Below are positions 1 to 8,435 of a stretch of DNA of 64,000 nt, piece by piece. Source of the stretch: a virus; the IMG/VR virus record IMGVR_UViG_3300021225_000468, positions 62,001-126,000 of that record; one strand, written 5' to 3'. How positions within the stretch are numbered: the stretch's first letter is position 1; every line of letters begins with the position of its first letter. Made by a program: the position numbers and the translations under genes. The notes under the pieces are model-generated. The model was given only the letters and a program-made list of their open reading frames with translations. It was not told the origin of the DNA and made no database searches.

Positions 1-2
1 TT

Positions 3-749
3 AACAAAATTCAATCAGATAAAATTAGATTTGGATGGTTAGGTGGTTCTTCACATTTATATGACATAGAATTGTTAGAACAGGGTATATCAAGTATACA
101 TGCGTCATATAAGGACAAGATTCAATTTGTCTTATGTGGTTTTGATACAAGAGGAACAGTTACAGAAATTAAAAAAGAAACAGGTGAACAAGTTCAAAGA
201 CCAATACAACCTTTTGAAACTGTATGGTTTAAGTATGAAAGTATTTTCACTGATAAATTTAGAGTTTTAGACCAAGATTATAAAACATATTTATTTAATT
301 TTATTGAATCTCCTTATGATGATAAAAATAAACCATATGTAAGAAGATGGACAAAAAATATTAATACATACGCAACTAATTACAATTACTTTGATGTATC
401 TTTAGCACCATTAGTTGATTCTATATTTAATAACAATAAATCTCAACTTAAAGTTATTGAATCAGGATTCCATAAAAAAGCATTAATTGCAAGTGAAGTA
501 AATCCTTATACGTTAGATTTGGTAAATTCAATAGAAAATGGTAAATTTAATGAAAAGGGTAATTCTTTACTTGTATCACCAAAGAAAAACCACAAACAAT
601 GGGCTCAACATATGAAAAAATTAATCGAAAATCCAAATCTAATTGAAGATATGGGGAATAGACTTTATGAAACAGTTAAAGACAAATACTCTCTAAAAAA
701 CGTATGTAAAGACAGAGTACAATTTTTCAAAACAATTATTAACAAATAA
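3..749 (+). CDS. Glycosyltransferase, GT-B fold (5' end outside window)
   Basis: The reading frame is open from the left edge, so the N-terminus is missing and only the C-terminal half is present. The visible part starts with a FGWLGGSSHL segment, typical of the inter-domain region of GT4-like enzymes. It ends in the nucleotide-sugar domain, with an E-S-G...A-S-E-V-N-P stretch and a C-terminal helix of the usual GT4 kind (M-x-N-R-L-Y-E). It probably transfers a sugar to phage or host glycan or DNA; donor and acceptor cannot be told. Other glycosyltransferases lie nearby (3.4, 4.5, 31.9 and 62.1 kb). Confidence 0.75.
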   Translation, partial: NKIQSDKIRFGWLGGSSHLYDIELLEQGISSIHASYKDKIQFVLCGFDTRGTVTEIKKETGEQVQRPIQPFETVWFKYESIFTDKFRVLDQDYKTYLFNFIESPYDDKNKPYVRRWTKNINTYATNYNYFDVSLAPLVDSIFNNNKSQLKVIESGFHKKALIASEVNPYTLDLVNSIENGKFNEKGNSLLVSPKKNHKQWAQHMKKLIENPNLIEDMGNRLYETVKDKYSLKNVCKDRVQFFKTIINK

Positions 750-759
750 AACAAAAACC

Positions 760-990
760 ATGCATTATTTAGTGACTATCGGTTATGAAACAGACCAACA
801 AGACAGAAACGGAAATCCTCGTCTACAAAAATTGAAATACATTTTGGAGGCAGAATCTGTTGAGGAAGCAACAATAGTTGCAAGTAAATACAGAGCAGGA
901 GATATTCGTTCATCGGAAAGTATCTCTATCATGAAAATGCCAATTGAATGTGTAATTGACAAAAAAAATACACCCGAATATTATAAATAA
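760..990 (+). CDS. Small conserved phage protein, DUF4494-like
   Basis: A 76-residue protein starting 10 bases after the glycosyltransferase stop. The pattern (short strand, charged turn, 'LEAESVEEA' helix, then a strand ending in a polar tail) resembles the Bacteroidetes family DUF4494, but the match is by eye. No catalytic motif is visible. It is probably co-transcribed with the next small gene. Confidence 0.6.
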   Translation: MHYLVTIGYETDQQDRNGNPRLQKLKYILEAESVEEATIVASKYRAGDIRSSESISIMKMPIECVIDKKNTPEYYK

Positions 991-995
991 TAATT

Positions 996-1220
996 ATGGA
1001 GTTTTATAATAGAGATATTCAAATATTAAGACAGTCTCAGTCTAAAATGGCATTAGAATATGTAAATCATATTGGTGCAAAAGTCACCTTTTCTGAATTA
1101 CAAAGAATAACTGATGTTTTTATTGAGTGTTGTCTTAGACCTCAAGATGATGAATTGAAAGAACGTATTAAAAAATTAGATGTTTGGTTGAAACAAAAAA
1201 CTGAAAACAATGGACAATAA
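996..1220 (+). CDS. Hypothetical small helical protein
   Basis: A 74-residue protein, mostly predicted helix, with a K/E-rich C-terminus (DELKERIKKLDVWLKQK). It overlaps the start of dut by 11 bases, which suggests translational coupling. I do not recognise a family. Confidence 0.6.
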   Translation: MEFYNRDIQILRQSQSKMALEYVNHIGAKVTFSELQRITDVFIECCLRPQDDELKERIKKLDVWLKQKTENNGQ

Positions 1221-1782
1221 GGAACTTGAAAATTTTTTAAATAAAATTAAAAATTTAGACGATATTATTAATGACGATAATACAGATTCGTCTTCATTCA
1301 TTAACGAATTTGATGAAGTTATGTCAATGTTAAAACCAAAACATAATTTTTCATCATTGGATGTTAAAATTAAAAAATTACATCCTGATGCTGTAATTCC
1401 AAAGTACGCTAAAGATGGTGATGCTGGTTTGGATTTGGTGGCGACAGAAATTATTGATAATACATCAACTCAAGTGACATATGGTACAGGACTTGCTATG
1501 GAAATCCCATATGGTTATGTTGGGTTATTATTTCCACGCTCATCAATTAAAAATCATGAGTTAGAATTATCTAACAGCGTTGGTGTTGCGGATTCAGGAT
1601 ATAGAGGTGAAATTCGTGCGGTGTTCAATAAAACAAATGGTCCTGATTCAATGAAGTATAAAGTTGGTGATAGGGTGGTACAACTTATCATTCTACCTTA
1701 TCCTAAAATTAACTTTGTGTTAAGTGATGAATTATCTGATAGTGAAAGAGGTACAGGTGGATATGGTAGTACTGGAACTTGA
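1210..1782 (+). CDS. dut: dUTPase with N-terminal extension
   Basis: Hydrolyses dUTP to dUMP and pyrophosphate, keeping uracil out of phage DNA and supplying dUMP to thymidylate synthase (53.3 kb). All five trimeric dUTPase motifs are present: DAGLDL near residue 73, PRSS near 113, GVADSGYRGE near 127, GDRVVQLII near 153, and the C-terminal glycine-rich RGTGGYGSTG that closes over the substrate. The first ~50 residues are an acidic Asn/Asp-rich extension not seen in typical ~145-residue dUTPases. Confidence 0.95.
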   Translation: MDNKELENFLNKIKNLDDIINDDNTDSSSFINEFDEVMSMLKPKHNFSSLDVKIKKLHPDAVIPKYAKDGDAGLDLVATEIIDNTSTQVTYGTGLAMEIPYGYVGLLFPRSSIKNHELELSNSVGVADSGYRGEIRAVFNKTNGPDSMKYKVGDRVVQLIILPYPKINFVLSDELSDSERGTGGYGSTGT

Positions 1783-1822
1783 TATTTATGTATAATAAAT
1801 AAATTATTTAAAAATTAATGGG

Positions 1823-2533
1823 TTGAGAAGTAAAAACAAGGTAGTAGAAGTAGAGGAAAATATCACACCAAATAAAAGAAGAATTAGAGAGTTATTTAGA
1901 AGACCAAAAGAAAAATTTTTAACAAAATCACAAAAAGAATATTGGGATGTACTTCATGAAAATCAAATAACATTATGTTTTGGTCCTGCGGGTGTGGGTA
2001 AGAGTTATATCGCAATGAAAAAAGCGGTTGACTTATTGTGGGATGACACAAATAAGTATGAGAAAATAATCATCGTTAGACCTGCAGTTGAGGCTGAAGA
2101 AAAATTAGGTAGTCTTCCTGGTGATTTAGAAGCCAAATTAGACCCATATATTTATCCTTCTTACTATTTGCTTAATAAAATCATAGGTAAAGAAGCAAGA
2201 GAAAAATTGAAAGATGAAGGGTTTATTGAAATCGCTGCGTTGGCATACATGAGAGGATGGAACGTTGATAATACCATACTTGTTTTTGAAGAAGCACAAA
2301 ACGCCACACCATCTCAAATCAAACTTTTGTTAACAAGAATTGGATTTAATTCAAAATTCTTTTTATCAGGAGATTTAGAACAATCAGATAAATTTAAAGA
2401 CAAGACTAAATCAGGTTTATTTGATGCAAAGAAAAGATTACATGATGTAAAAGGAATTGGTATTTATGAATTTGGACATCAAGATATTGTTAGAAATCCA
2501 ATAATATCTGAAATATTAAATAGATACGATTAA
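1823..2533 (+). CDS. phoH: PhoH-like ATPase
   Basis: A 236-residue P-loop protein. Walker A is FGPAGVGKSY (about residue 53) and Walker B is ILVFEEAQN (about residue 152), followed by the sensor SGDLEQSD. This arrangement is typical of PhoH, which in phages is a predicted RNA-associated ATPase/helicase. No ATG is available upstream, so a TTG at 1823 is the likely start. A long hairpin follows directly and probably terminates the transcript. Confidence 0.9.
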   Translation: MRSKNKVVEVEENITPNKRRIRELFRRPKEKFLTKSQKEYWDVLHENQITLCFGPAGVGKSYIAMKKAVDLLWDDTNKYEKIIIVRPAVEAEEKLGSLPGDLEAKLDPYIYPSYYLLNKIIGKEAREKLKDEGFIEIAALAYMRGWNVDNTILVFEEAQNATPSQIKLLLTRIGFNSKFFLSGDLEQSDKFKDKTKSGLFDAKKRLHDVKGIGIYEFGHQDIVRNPIISEILNRYD

Positions 2534-2549
2534 TTTAATGTTTACAAAT

Positions 2550-2585
2550 AAATCTCCATGTACTATATTTAGTACATGGAGATTT
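2550..2585. terminator. Long perfect hairpin overlapping a start codon
   Basis: A 16-bp perfect stem with a 4-base loop lies right after phoH and is followed by TTATT. The 3' arm contains the ATG at 2576 of the next gene. It may act as a terminator for phoH and as a structure masking translation of the downstream gene in read-through RNA. Confidence 0.7.
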
Positions 2586-3181
2586 TTATTAGTATAGATG
2601 GTGTATTGAGAAATTTAATACAAAAAATTGAATATCATTATAAAGATACATTCTTAGATTCTGAATTTATTGGAGAAGATGATTTTGTATATGATGTAAT
2701 TAAACCGATACAAAATAATAATTTACTCGAATCATTCAAATTTCATTCAGTAGAAGAATTTGAATATTTTTTATTTGTAGAATATCCTATTGAAATTTTT
2801 GGTCATGCTGGTTTAAGTTATTCTAATACTTTCACAGAATTAAATAAAATGATACATGAAAATACTGACCATAATTTTACATTAGTAGGTTTAGATGAAT
2901 TTGGTAAATCAAAACCAGCAACACTATTTTTCTTATCCAAGAACGGATTTTTAGGTAATAATATCAAGTTTATTAAGAAAAATGAAATTGAAAAAAAATG
3001 GGATGAGTGTCATTTATGGATTACGGATAATTACGAAATTTTTAATAAATGCCCAATAGACAAACATGTAATAAAATTTAATACAGAGTACAATGATTTT
3101 TTTCATTGTAGTAAAGAAATAAATAAATTATCAGAAATTAATGAAACATGGTTCAAATTTTCGGAAAAAACTACAGTATAG
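2576..3181 (+). CDS. Hypothetical protein, possible degenerate HAD-like fold
   Basis: A 201-residue protein starting FISIDGVLRN, which resembles HAD motif I (DxDGx) but with Ser in place of the nucleophilic Asp. A later KPATLFFLSKNG...WITDN region resembles the C-terminal half of small HAD phosphatases. If the match is real, catalysis is doubtful. The start codon sits in the 3' arm of a 16-bp hairpin. It overlaps the next gene by 34 bases. Confidence 0.6.
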   Translation: MEIFISIDGVLRNLIQKIEYHYKDTFLDSEFIGEDDFVYDVIKPIQNNNLLESFKFHSVEEFEYFLFVEYPIEIFGHAGLSYSNTFTELNKMIHENTDHNFTLVGLDEFGKSKPATLFFLSKNGFLGNNIKFIKKNEIEKKWDECHLWITDNYEIFNKCPIDKHVIKFNTEYNDFFHCSKEINKLSEINETWFKFSEKTTV

Positions 3182-3423
3182 ATATTGATGAAATTATTCG
3201 AGTTTGTGAAACATCTAAAGATGAAGAAACCGAAGCAACCGAAATTAATATTTTCAAATATGAAATTTTAAAATTTTGTTTAGACAGAGTTTTAAATGAT
3301 ATAGATGGTGAAATTGATGAAGAAATACCAATTTATGCTCAATCAGAGTTATCAGTTTCATTCAAAATCGCATTTAATACATTAATAAAATATAATATTT
3401 TAACAGAAGATGAATATGAATAA
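3148..3423 (+). CDS. Hypothetical acidic protein
   Basis: A 91-residue, strongly acidic, helical protein with no recognised motif. Its start overlaps the preceding gene and its end overlaps the following glycosyltransferase by 14 bases, so all three are probably translated as a coupled set. Confidence 0.55.
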   Translation: MVQIFGKNYSIDIDEIIRVCETSKDEETEATEINIFKYEILKFCLDRVLNDIDGEIDEEIPIYAQSELSVSFKIAFNTLIKYNILTEDEYE

Positions 3424-4483
3424 TTTAGAAAACATTGAAAAAATTCAAAAAAGTATAGAAAGTTTAGAGAATAATGATAGTGTCATTTATTTTTTAACTT
3501 ATGATACCAAAGGGTATCCAAAAGCATCAGTCAAATACATTTATGATTTAGCATTAACATTAAAAGAGAATGGGTTTAGTTCTAAAATTTTAGTTGAAGA
3601 CAAATCATTTAGTGGAGTATCAAGTTGGTTGGGTGATAAGTATGATTCTTTAGAAGTAGTATCAATAAAGGAAGATAAAATTCAAATCAAGTTTGAGGAT
3701 ATTTTAGTTGTTCCTGAATTGTATTCACAAACATTACAACAGCTTTCAAGTATAAAATGTACTAAAGTAATGTTAGTACAACAAAAGGATTATATCTTTG
3801 AATCTTTACCTATCGGTAGTAAATGGTCAGATTTCGGATTTGATAATGTAATTACTACAACAAAAAAATCAAAAGAGTATATCTTAGAGTATTTTCCTGA
3901 ATCATTGACATATATTATTCCACCCATAATTGATGACGTATTTCATAAATCAGAAACACCATTAAAACCATTTATTGCAATCTCTTGTAGAGAAAGAACA
4001 ACAAGTAGAAGAATCATATCTGAGTTTTATTTGAAGTATCCACAATTGAGATGGATTACTTTCAAAGACATGGTTAATATGACTTATGAAGATTTCGCAA
4101 ATAATTTAAAAGAGTGTATGGTATCTGTATGGGTTGATGATGAATCAACTTTCGGAACGTTCCCTTTAGAATCTATGAAATGTGAAGTACCTGTTGTTGG
4201 TAAAATACCAAATACGGAACCTGATTGGTTGTCCGAAAATGGTATGTGGACATACGATTTAAATAAAATTGTTGAATTGTTATCAACATATGTCCTTGCA
4301 TATATCGATGGAATTGGATTGACTGATGAAGTATATGATAAAATGAAAGAATCATTATTACCATATGATACGGTTGTTACTAAAAACCTAATAGTGTCTG
4401 TTTTTAAATCTTTAAACAATTCCAAAATAATCAAATTAAAAAAATTAATAGAAAAATTAAACACTGAGGAGGCAGAAAAATGA
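3410..4483 (+). CDS. Glycosyltransferase, GT-B fold (GT4-like)
   Basis: A 357-residue protein. The N-terminal half carries the Rossmann-like opening FLTYDTKGYPKASVKY seen in GT4 enzymes that locate an acceptor. The C-terminal half has the donor-site motif around residue 243 (ESTFGTFPLESMKCEVPVV), with the two glutamates spaced as in GT4. The substrate is unknown. It overlaps the GT2 gene downstream by 4 bases (ATGA), so both probably act on the same glycan. Confidence 0.8.
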   Translation: MNMNNLENIEKIQKSIESLENNDSVIYFLTYDTKGYPKASVKYIYDLALTLKENGFSSKILVEDKSFSGVSSWLGDKYDSLEVVSIKEDKIQIKFEDILVVPELYSQTLQQLSSIKCTKVMLVQQKDYIFESLPIGSKWSDFGFDNVITTTKKSKEYILEYFPESLTYIIPPIIDDVFHKSETPLKPFIAISCRERTTSRRIISEFYLKYPQLRWITFKDMVNMTYEDFANNLKECMVSVWVDDESTFGTFPLESMKCEVPVVGKIPNTEPDWLSENGMWTYDLNKIVELLSTYVLAYIDGIGLTDEVYDKMKESLLPYDTVVTKNLIVSVFKSLNNSKIIKLKKLIEKLNTEEAEK

Positions 4484-5256
4484 AAAATATTACTGTGATA
4501 TTACCCATCCATAAGATGGACGATTATTATAAAATTATGTTTGATAACGCGGTGTCATCATTAAATAATTTCTATAATGATATTGTGTTGATGATTGTAC
4601 ACCCAAAAAAGTTGAAATTAGAATTAGAAATTAATCCTAATATTGAAGTTACATATGTGACACATAATAATGATTCAGGATTTTGCAGTCAAATTAATGA
4701 AGGAATTTCAAAATGTCAAACAGAGTGGTTTTCGATTTTGGAAATAGATGATGAATATAGAAAACCTTGGTTATCTTCTATGAACGAATATGTGAAAACA
4801 TATTCTGATGTCGATGTTTTTTTAACAATAGTCAAAGATATAAATGTTGAAGGTTCATTCTTGAGTTTTACAAATGAATCAGTATGGGCATATGGATTCA
4901 GTGAAAAACAAGGATTTTTAGATAACGAGGTTCTATTAGATTTTCAGAATTACCAAATCAGTGGTGGATTGTATAGAACAAATGTTATCAAAGAAAATGG
5001 TATGTTTAAAGACAATATCAAATTAACATTTGGATATGAATTTTTATTAAGATTGACACATAATGGTGTGAAAATTATGACAGTACCTAAAATAGGTTAC
5101 CAACATGTCAATTTTAGAGAGGATTCACTTTTTTGGTTATACAAAAACAAAGAAAAAGAAGTCTTATCTGAAGATGAAGTTAAATTTTGGTTAGATACAT
5201 CTAAAAAAGAATTCTTCTTCAAAAATAAACGTGATATAAATTATGTAAAACAATAA
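4480..5256 (+). CDS. Glycosyltransferase family 2 (GT-A fold)
   Basis: A 258-residue protein opening with ITVILPIHKMDDYY, the classic GT2 nucleotide-binding strand. The metal-binding acidic motif is EIDDEY near residue 88, and a GGLYRTNVIKENG acceptor-side motif lies near residue 162. A GAGGAGG sequence sits 12 bases before the start but is also coding sequence of the upstream gene. The stop is immediately followed by the ATG of the sigma factor gene. Confidence 0.8.
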   Translation: MKNITVILPIHKMDDYYKIMFDNAVSSLNNFYNDIVLMIVHPKKLKLELEINPNIEVTYVTHNNDSGFCSQINEGISKCQTEWFSILEIDDEYRKPWLSSMNEYVKTYSDVDVFLTIVKDINVEGSFLSFTNESVWAYGFSEKQGFLDNEVLLDFQNYQISGGLYRTNVIKENGMFKDNIKLTFGYEFLLRLTHNGVKIMTVPKIGYQHVNFREDSLFWLYKNKEKEVLSEDEVKFWLDTSKKEFFFKNKRDINYVKQ

Positions 5257-5955
5257 ATGCCAAGAAAGAGAACCCAAAAGATTTATTTTGGGGAGGCTCA
5301 AGAACAAGCGGTGATTGATTATATCAAAACAGAATCCGAAGAACAAAAGAATAAGATATTCAATGAATATTTAAGAGAACCTCTCATTATAATGGTCGAA
5401 AGTATTATTAGACGTTATAAACTATATAGGAAAGATTTAGAGTTTGAAGATATACATAGTGATACTATGTCATTCTTAATTACTAAGATTAATAAATTTG
5501 ACCACACAAAAAACCATAAAGCATATTCTTATTTTGGTACAATATGTAAGAATTACCTTATGGGGACAATACAGAAAGAAAATAAAGAAAAAAATAGAAA
5601 CATATCTTACGAAGATATTTCTTCAGACTTGGAAGATAATGAAGAACTATCATATACTATTGATGACACAATAATTGATTACAGAGATGTTATTATTAAA
5701 TTCACTATTGAATTAGAAGAGTTTATTACAATAGAAAATTTGAATGAAAATGAAAGAAAATTGGGATATGCATTAATTGAAATTTTTAACAATTTTGATA
5801 AAATATTTCAAATTGGTGACGGTAATAAATTTAATAAAAATTTGATTCTACTTTCAATTAGAGAAATGACTTCATTGAACACAAAAGAAATTAGAATATC
5901 AATGAAGAAATATAAAAAACTGTATGAGGATATTTTAGGTGGATTTTTAGATTAA
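5257..5955 (+). CDS. 55: T4 gp55-like late sigma factor
   Basis: A 232-residue protein resembling the sigma-70 region-2-like core of T4 gp55. It has helices around KDLEFEDIHSDTMSFL and the DNA/RNAP-facing segment YSYFGTICKNYLMGTIQKE. Region 4 is absent, as in gp55. The C-terminus ends in a hydrophobic-acidic tail (DILGGFLD), where gp55 carries its sliding-clamp contact. It would redirect host RNA polymerase to late promoters for the head and tail genes. Confidence 0.8.
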   Translation: MPRKRTQKIYFGEAQEQAVIDYIKTESEEQKNKIFNEYLREPLIIMVESIIRRYKLYRKDLEFEDIHSDTMSFLITKINKFDHTKNHKAYSYFGTICKNYLMGTIQKENKEKNRNISYEDISSDLEDNEELSYTIDDTIIDYRDVIIKFTIELEEFITIENLNENERKLGYALIEIFNNFDKIFQIGDGNKFNKNLILLSIREMTSLNTKEIRISMKKYKKLYEDILGGFLD

Positions 5956-5963
5956 ATCTATTT

Positions 5964-6350
5964 ATGGGTATGAGAGATAAGAAAAATATTATATCGTTAG
6001 AGGTTGAATCTGCGTTAGCATTGATGCAAGAAATTTATAATGATATTGTCGAACAAAAAAACTATGCATCAATGATAATGAAAAAGATGTTATCATTTAT
6101 GAAAGACCAAGAAGATATGAGTACTATTGGTCCTGTAATTAAAGAACAACAAAAAATTTTAAATGAATGTACTGAGAAGAAAATATCATTAGTAAAATTA
6201 CAAGGTATTTTACATAAACAAACCCAAGGTTCTAATAAAAATATGGGAATGGGTAAATTAACCTTGAATGAAGAAGAAAGAAAGTTATTAGATGAATTGG
6301 TTAAAGATACAAATTTAGATAATAACTCACCTAATTATGAAATGGAATGA
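5964..6350 (+). CDS. Hypothetical coiled-coil protein downstream of late sigma factor
   Basis: A 128-residue helical protein with Met- and Lys-rich heptads. Its C-terminus (EEERKLLDELVKD) is acidic-hydrophobic. Position directly after the gp55-like gene makes a late-transcription co-activator (gp33 role) conceivable, but there is no sequence evidence for it. A small tail chaperone is an equal alternative. It overlaps the next gene by 4 bases. Confidence 0.6.
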   Translation: MGMRDKKNIISLEVESALALMQEIYNDIVEQKNYASMIMKKMLSFMKDQEDMSTIGPVIKEQQKILNECTEKKISLVKLQGILHKQTQGSNKNMGMGKLTLNEEERKLLDELVKDTNLDNNSPNYEME

Positions 6351-8227
6351 GAAAAGATAAAGATATAAAATCGAGAATACAAACTATAAAAACAATTACA
6401 GATAATTCTAAGAATTTTTCTGAGAATTTATCTGATAATGTTATTGAAGATTTACCAACAACAGACAAATTATTTGGTAAAAAATTAGATGAGTTTGTAG
6501 AGAAAAGAAAAAAAAAGAAACAAAACAAAAAGGACATATTTACAAAACTTAATGATTTAGCAGAAACGTTTATTTCAGATAAAAAGTCACCAAGGAAAGA
6601 TAAATATGGAGCGAAGAAAAAATTAAAAAAAATTGCACAGGAATCACTAAAGGTCACAGTAAATTCCACTAAAGATATCTTATTGTATAATATTACAAAT
6701 ATCTTTTTTGTGGGTGATGGAATTTGTGGTAGAGAATCAACTATGAAAATTGATGAAATTACATTGAAACCAAGTGAAATTGATTTTTTAAATGTATTTT
6801 CAGTTGACCCTAATAGTGATATTGGTAAAATAGTATATGAACCTGAGTCACCGAACATAAATAGACAAAAAGTTAATAGACAATTTTACACAACATTCAA
6901 TTCGTCAACATATAACTTTGTATCAAATAACAATAAAGTTCTGTTTACAACTAATTGGGATGTAAATGAACAATCTTTTAAAATTACAGGTCTACAACAA
7001 AATACTGCAATAAAAGTAGAAGATTTTTTTTTAGATTATTTTTCTTCAATTGAACTACCTGATATTACAGGTATAACAAAAAACGCAATTTTACTAACAT
7101 TGCAACCTGGCAATAGTGTGAATATTAAGTTCAAAACAGGTTTAAATGACTTAGAAAAATTAACAAGTAAATTGTTTTCTATTTGTGGTAATTCTACTGA
7201 TAGAGAAAACATAAGAAATCAAAATCCTGTAAAGTTATTTGATAATACAGATGAAGATGAGTCTACATATTTTGATTTTGACTCTACTGAAGGTTTTGAT
7301 TTTAGTTTGGAAGATTCTAAGTTTAGGAGCGTTTTGAAATTTACTGATTGTGATAATTTTGAAATTCCTGTAAATGAAAATATATTAGAAGATTTCGCAT
7401 TTTTTTCAAGTCAAAAAAATATTGATGATTTAGTTGAAGAAACATTAGAAAAGGCAGCATCGGATGCATTTGAACAGTCAGATGGAAACATCCCCAAACA
7501 AAATTTTAATCAAAATTTATTCAATAACTTCATCATCAATCTACCTAAGGCACTTGTAATGTCAGTTTTGACACCAAAACTTTTTGTACCTGTTGTTATA
7601 ATTTATAAAATGTATAAATCATTAACAACACAAGTTTTACAAGTAAAAGATATGATGAAAAAATTGTATAAACTATTTTCTAAAATTATAAAAGATTTGT
7701 TTTGGAAATTTATACAAGAATATTGGAAAAGATTAAAAATTGAATTATTAAAATTTGTTAAAGAATTAGTTGCGGAAATATTAAAAAGTAAATATAAAAG
7801 ATACGTTACAATACTAACTGCAATATTCAATTTACTTAAAAAAGTACCAATTAATGGTATAGTCAATTGTGATAATTTATTTGACTCAATCTCAAAAACA
7901 TTAGAAACAGTATTAGCATCAAAAGGTGGTTTTCAAGTACCAGGATTTTTATTAGGGTTTTCTGATAATTTACCTGGATTCAGTAAAGAAGGTGCATTAT
8001 TAAATGCCATTCAAAGAGTAGAGTCGTTTGGTATACCAACAGGTCCAATATATAACGAAGACAATAACGTACCTAAGATATTAAAGTCATTATTAGATGG
8101 GTTTTTTGAAGAATTAGATAAAAATTCATTTGTTAAAGCGTCCAATAAAGAAATAACAATTCCAACTCCAGTTGGACCTATAATTATTCCACCAGGAATT
8201 ATAAATGTAAGTGGTAAAATATTTTAA
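6347..8227 (+). CDS. Large virion-type protein, probably tail/baseplate
   Basis: A 626-residue protein. It begins with a Lys-rich segment, continues with a beta-rich middle section, then has helical amphipathic stretches (about residues 400-500) with many Ile/Leu/Lys and two short hydrophobic runs. It ends in a Pro/Ile-rich tail (ITIPTPVGPIIIPPGI) of the kind common at tail-protein C-termini. No named family is recognised; context (next to an OB-fold hub-like gene) suggests a baseplate role. Confidence 0.6.
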   Translation: MRKDKDIKSRIQTIKTITDNSKNFSENLSDNVIEDLPTTDKLFGKKLDEFVEKRKKKKQNKKDIFTKLNDLAETFISDKKSPRKDKYGAKKKLKKIAQESLKVTVNSTKDILLYNITNIFFVGDGICGRESTMKIDEITLKPSEIDFLNVFSVDPNSDIGKIVYEPESPNINRQKVNRQFYTTFNSSTYNFVSNNNKVLFTTNWDVNEQSFKITGLQQNTAIKVEDFFLDYFSSIELPDITGITKNAILLTLQPGNSVNIKFKTGLNDLEKLTSKLFSICGNSTDRENIRNQNPVKLFDNTDEDESTYFDFDSTEGFDFSLEDSKFRSVLKFTDCDNFEIPVNENILEDFAFFSSQKNIDDLVEETLEKAASDAFEQSDGNIPKQNFNQNLFNNFIINLPKALVMSVLTPKLFVPVVIIYKMYKSLTTQVLQVKDMMKKLYKLFSKIIKDLFWKFIQEYWKRLKIELLKFVKELVAEILKSKYKRYVTILTAIFNLLKKVPINGIVNCDNLFDSISKTLETVLASKGGFQVPGFLLGFSDNLPGFSKEGALLNAIQRVESFGIPTGPIYNEDNNVPKILKSLLDGFFEELDKNSFVKASNKEITIPTPVGPIIIPPGIINVSGKIF

Positions 8228-8231
8228 AATT

Positions 8232-8435
8232 ATGGAAAATAATAAAAAAATATTTGACATAATAGAAGATGTACAAAATAAATCAAACAATGATTTATTT
8301 TATGCTATAAATGAATTACAAGAAGAATTTGAAAAGACTAAAAATTTAATAGTTAACTTAACAAGACACTTAGATTCAGTTGAAGAAATGTATAATAAAG
8401 TAAATAATGAAATTGGTAAAAGAGTAAAAAAATAA
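8232..8435 (+). CDS. Small coiled-coil protein
   Basis: A 67-residue protein from the ATG at 8232. A GTG at 8211 would overlap the upstream gene. It is almost entirely a predicted coiled coil (LQEEFEKTKNLIVNLT...VEEMYNKV). It shares one base with the start of the baseplate-type gene downstream and may be its partner or chaperone. Confidence 0.6.
   Translation: MENNKKIFDIIEDVQNKSNNDLFYAINELQEEFEKTKNLIVNLTRHLDSVEEMYNKVNNEIGKRVKK

Noticed and set aside
4462-4479. Strong Shine-Dalgarno sequence before the GT2 gene
   Set aside because: GAGGAGG is coding sequence (E-E-A) of the upstream gene and most genes here lack such sites, so functional use is uncertain.
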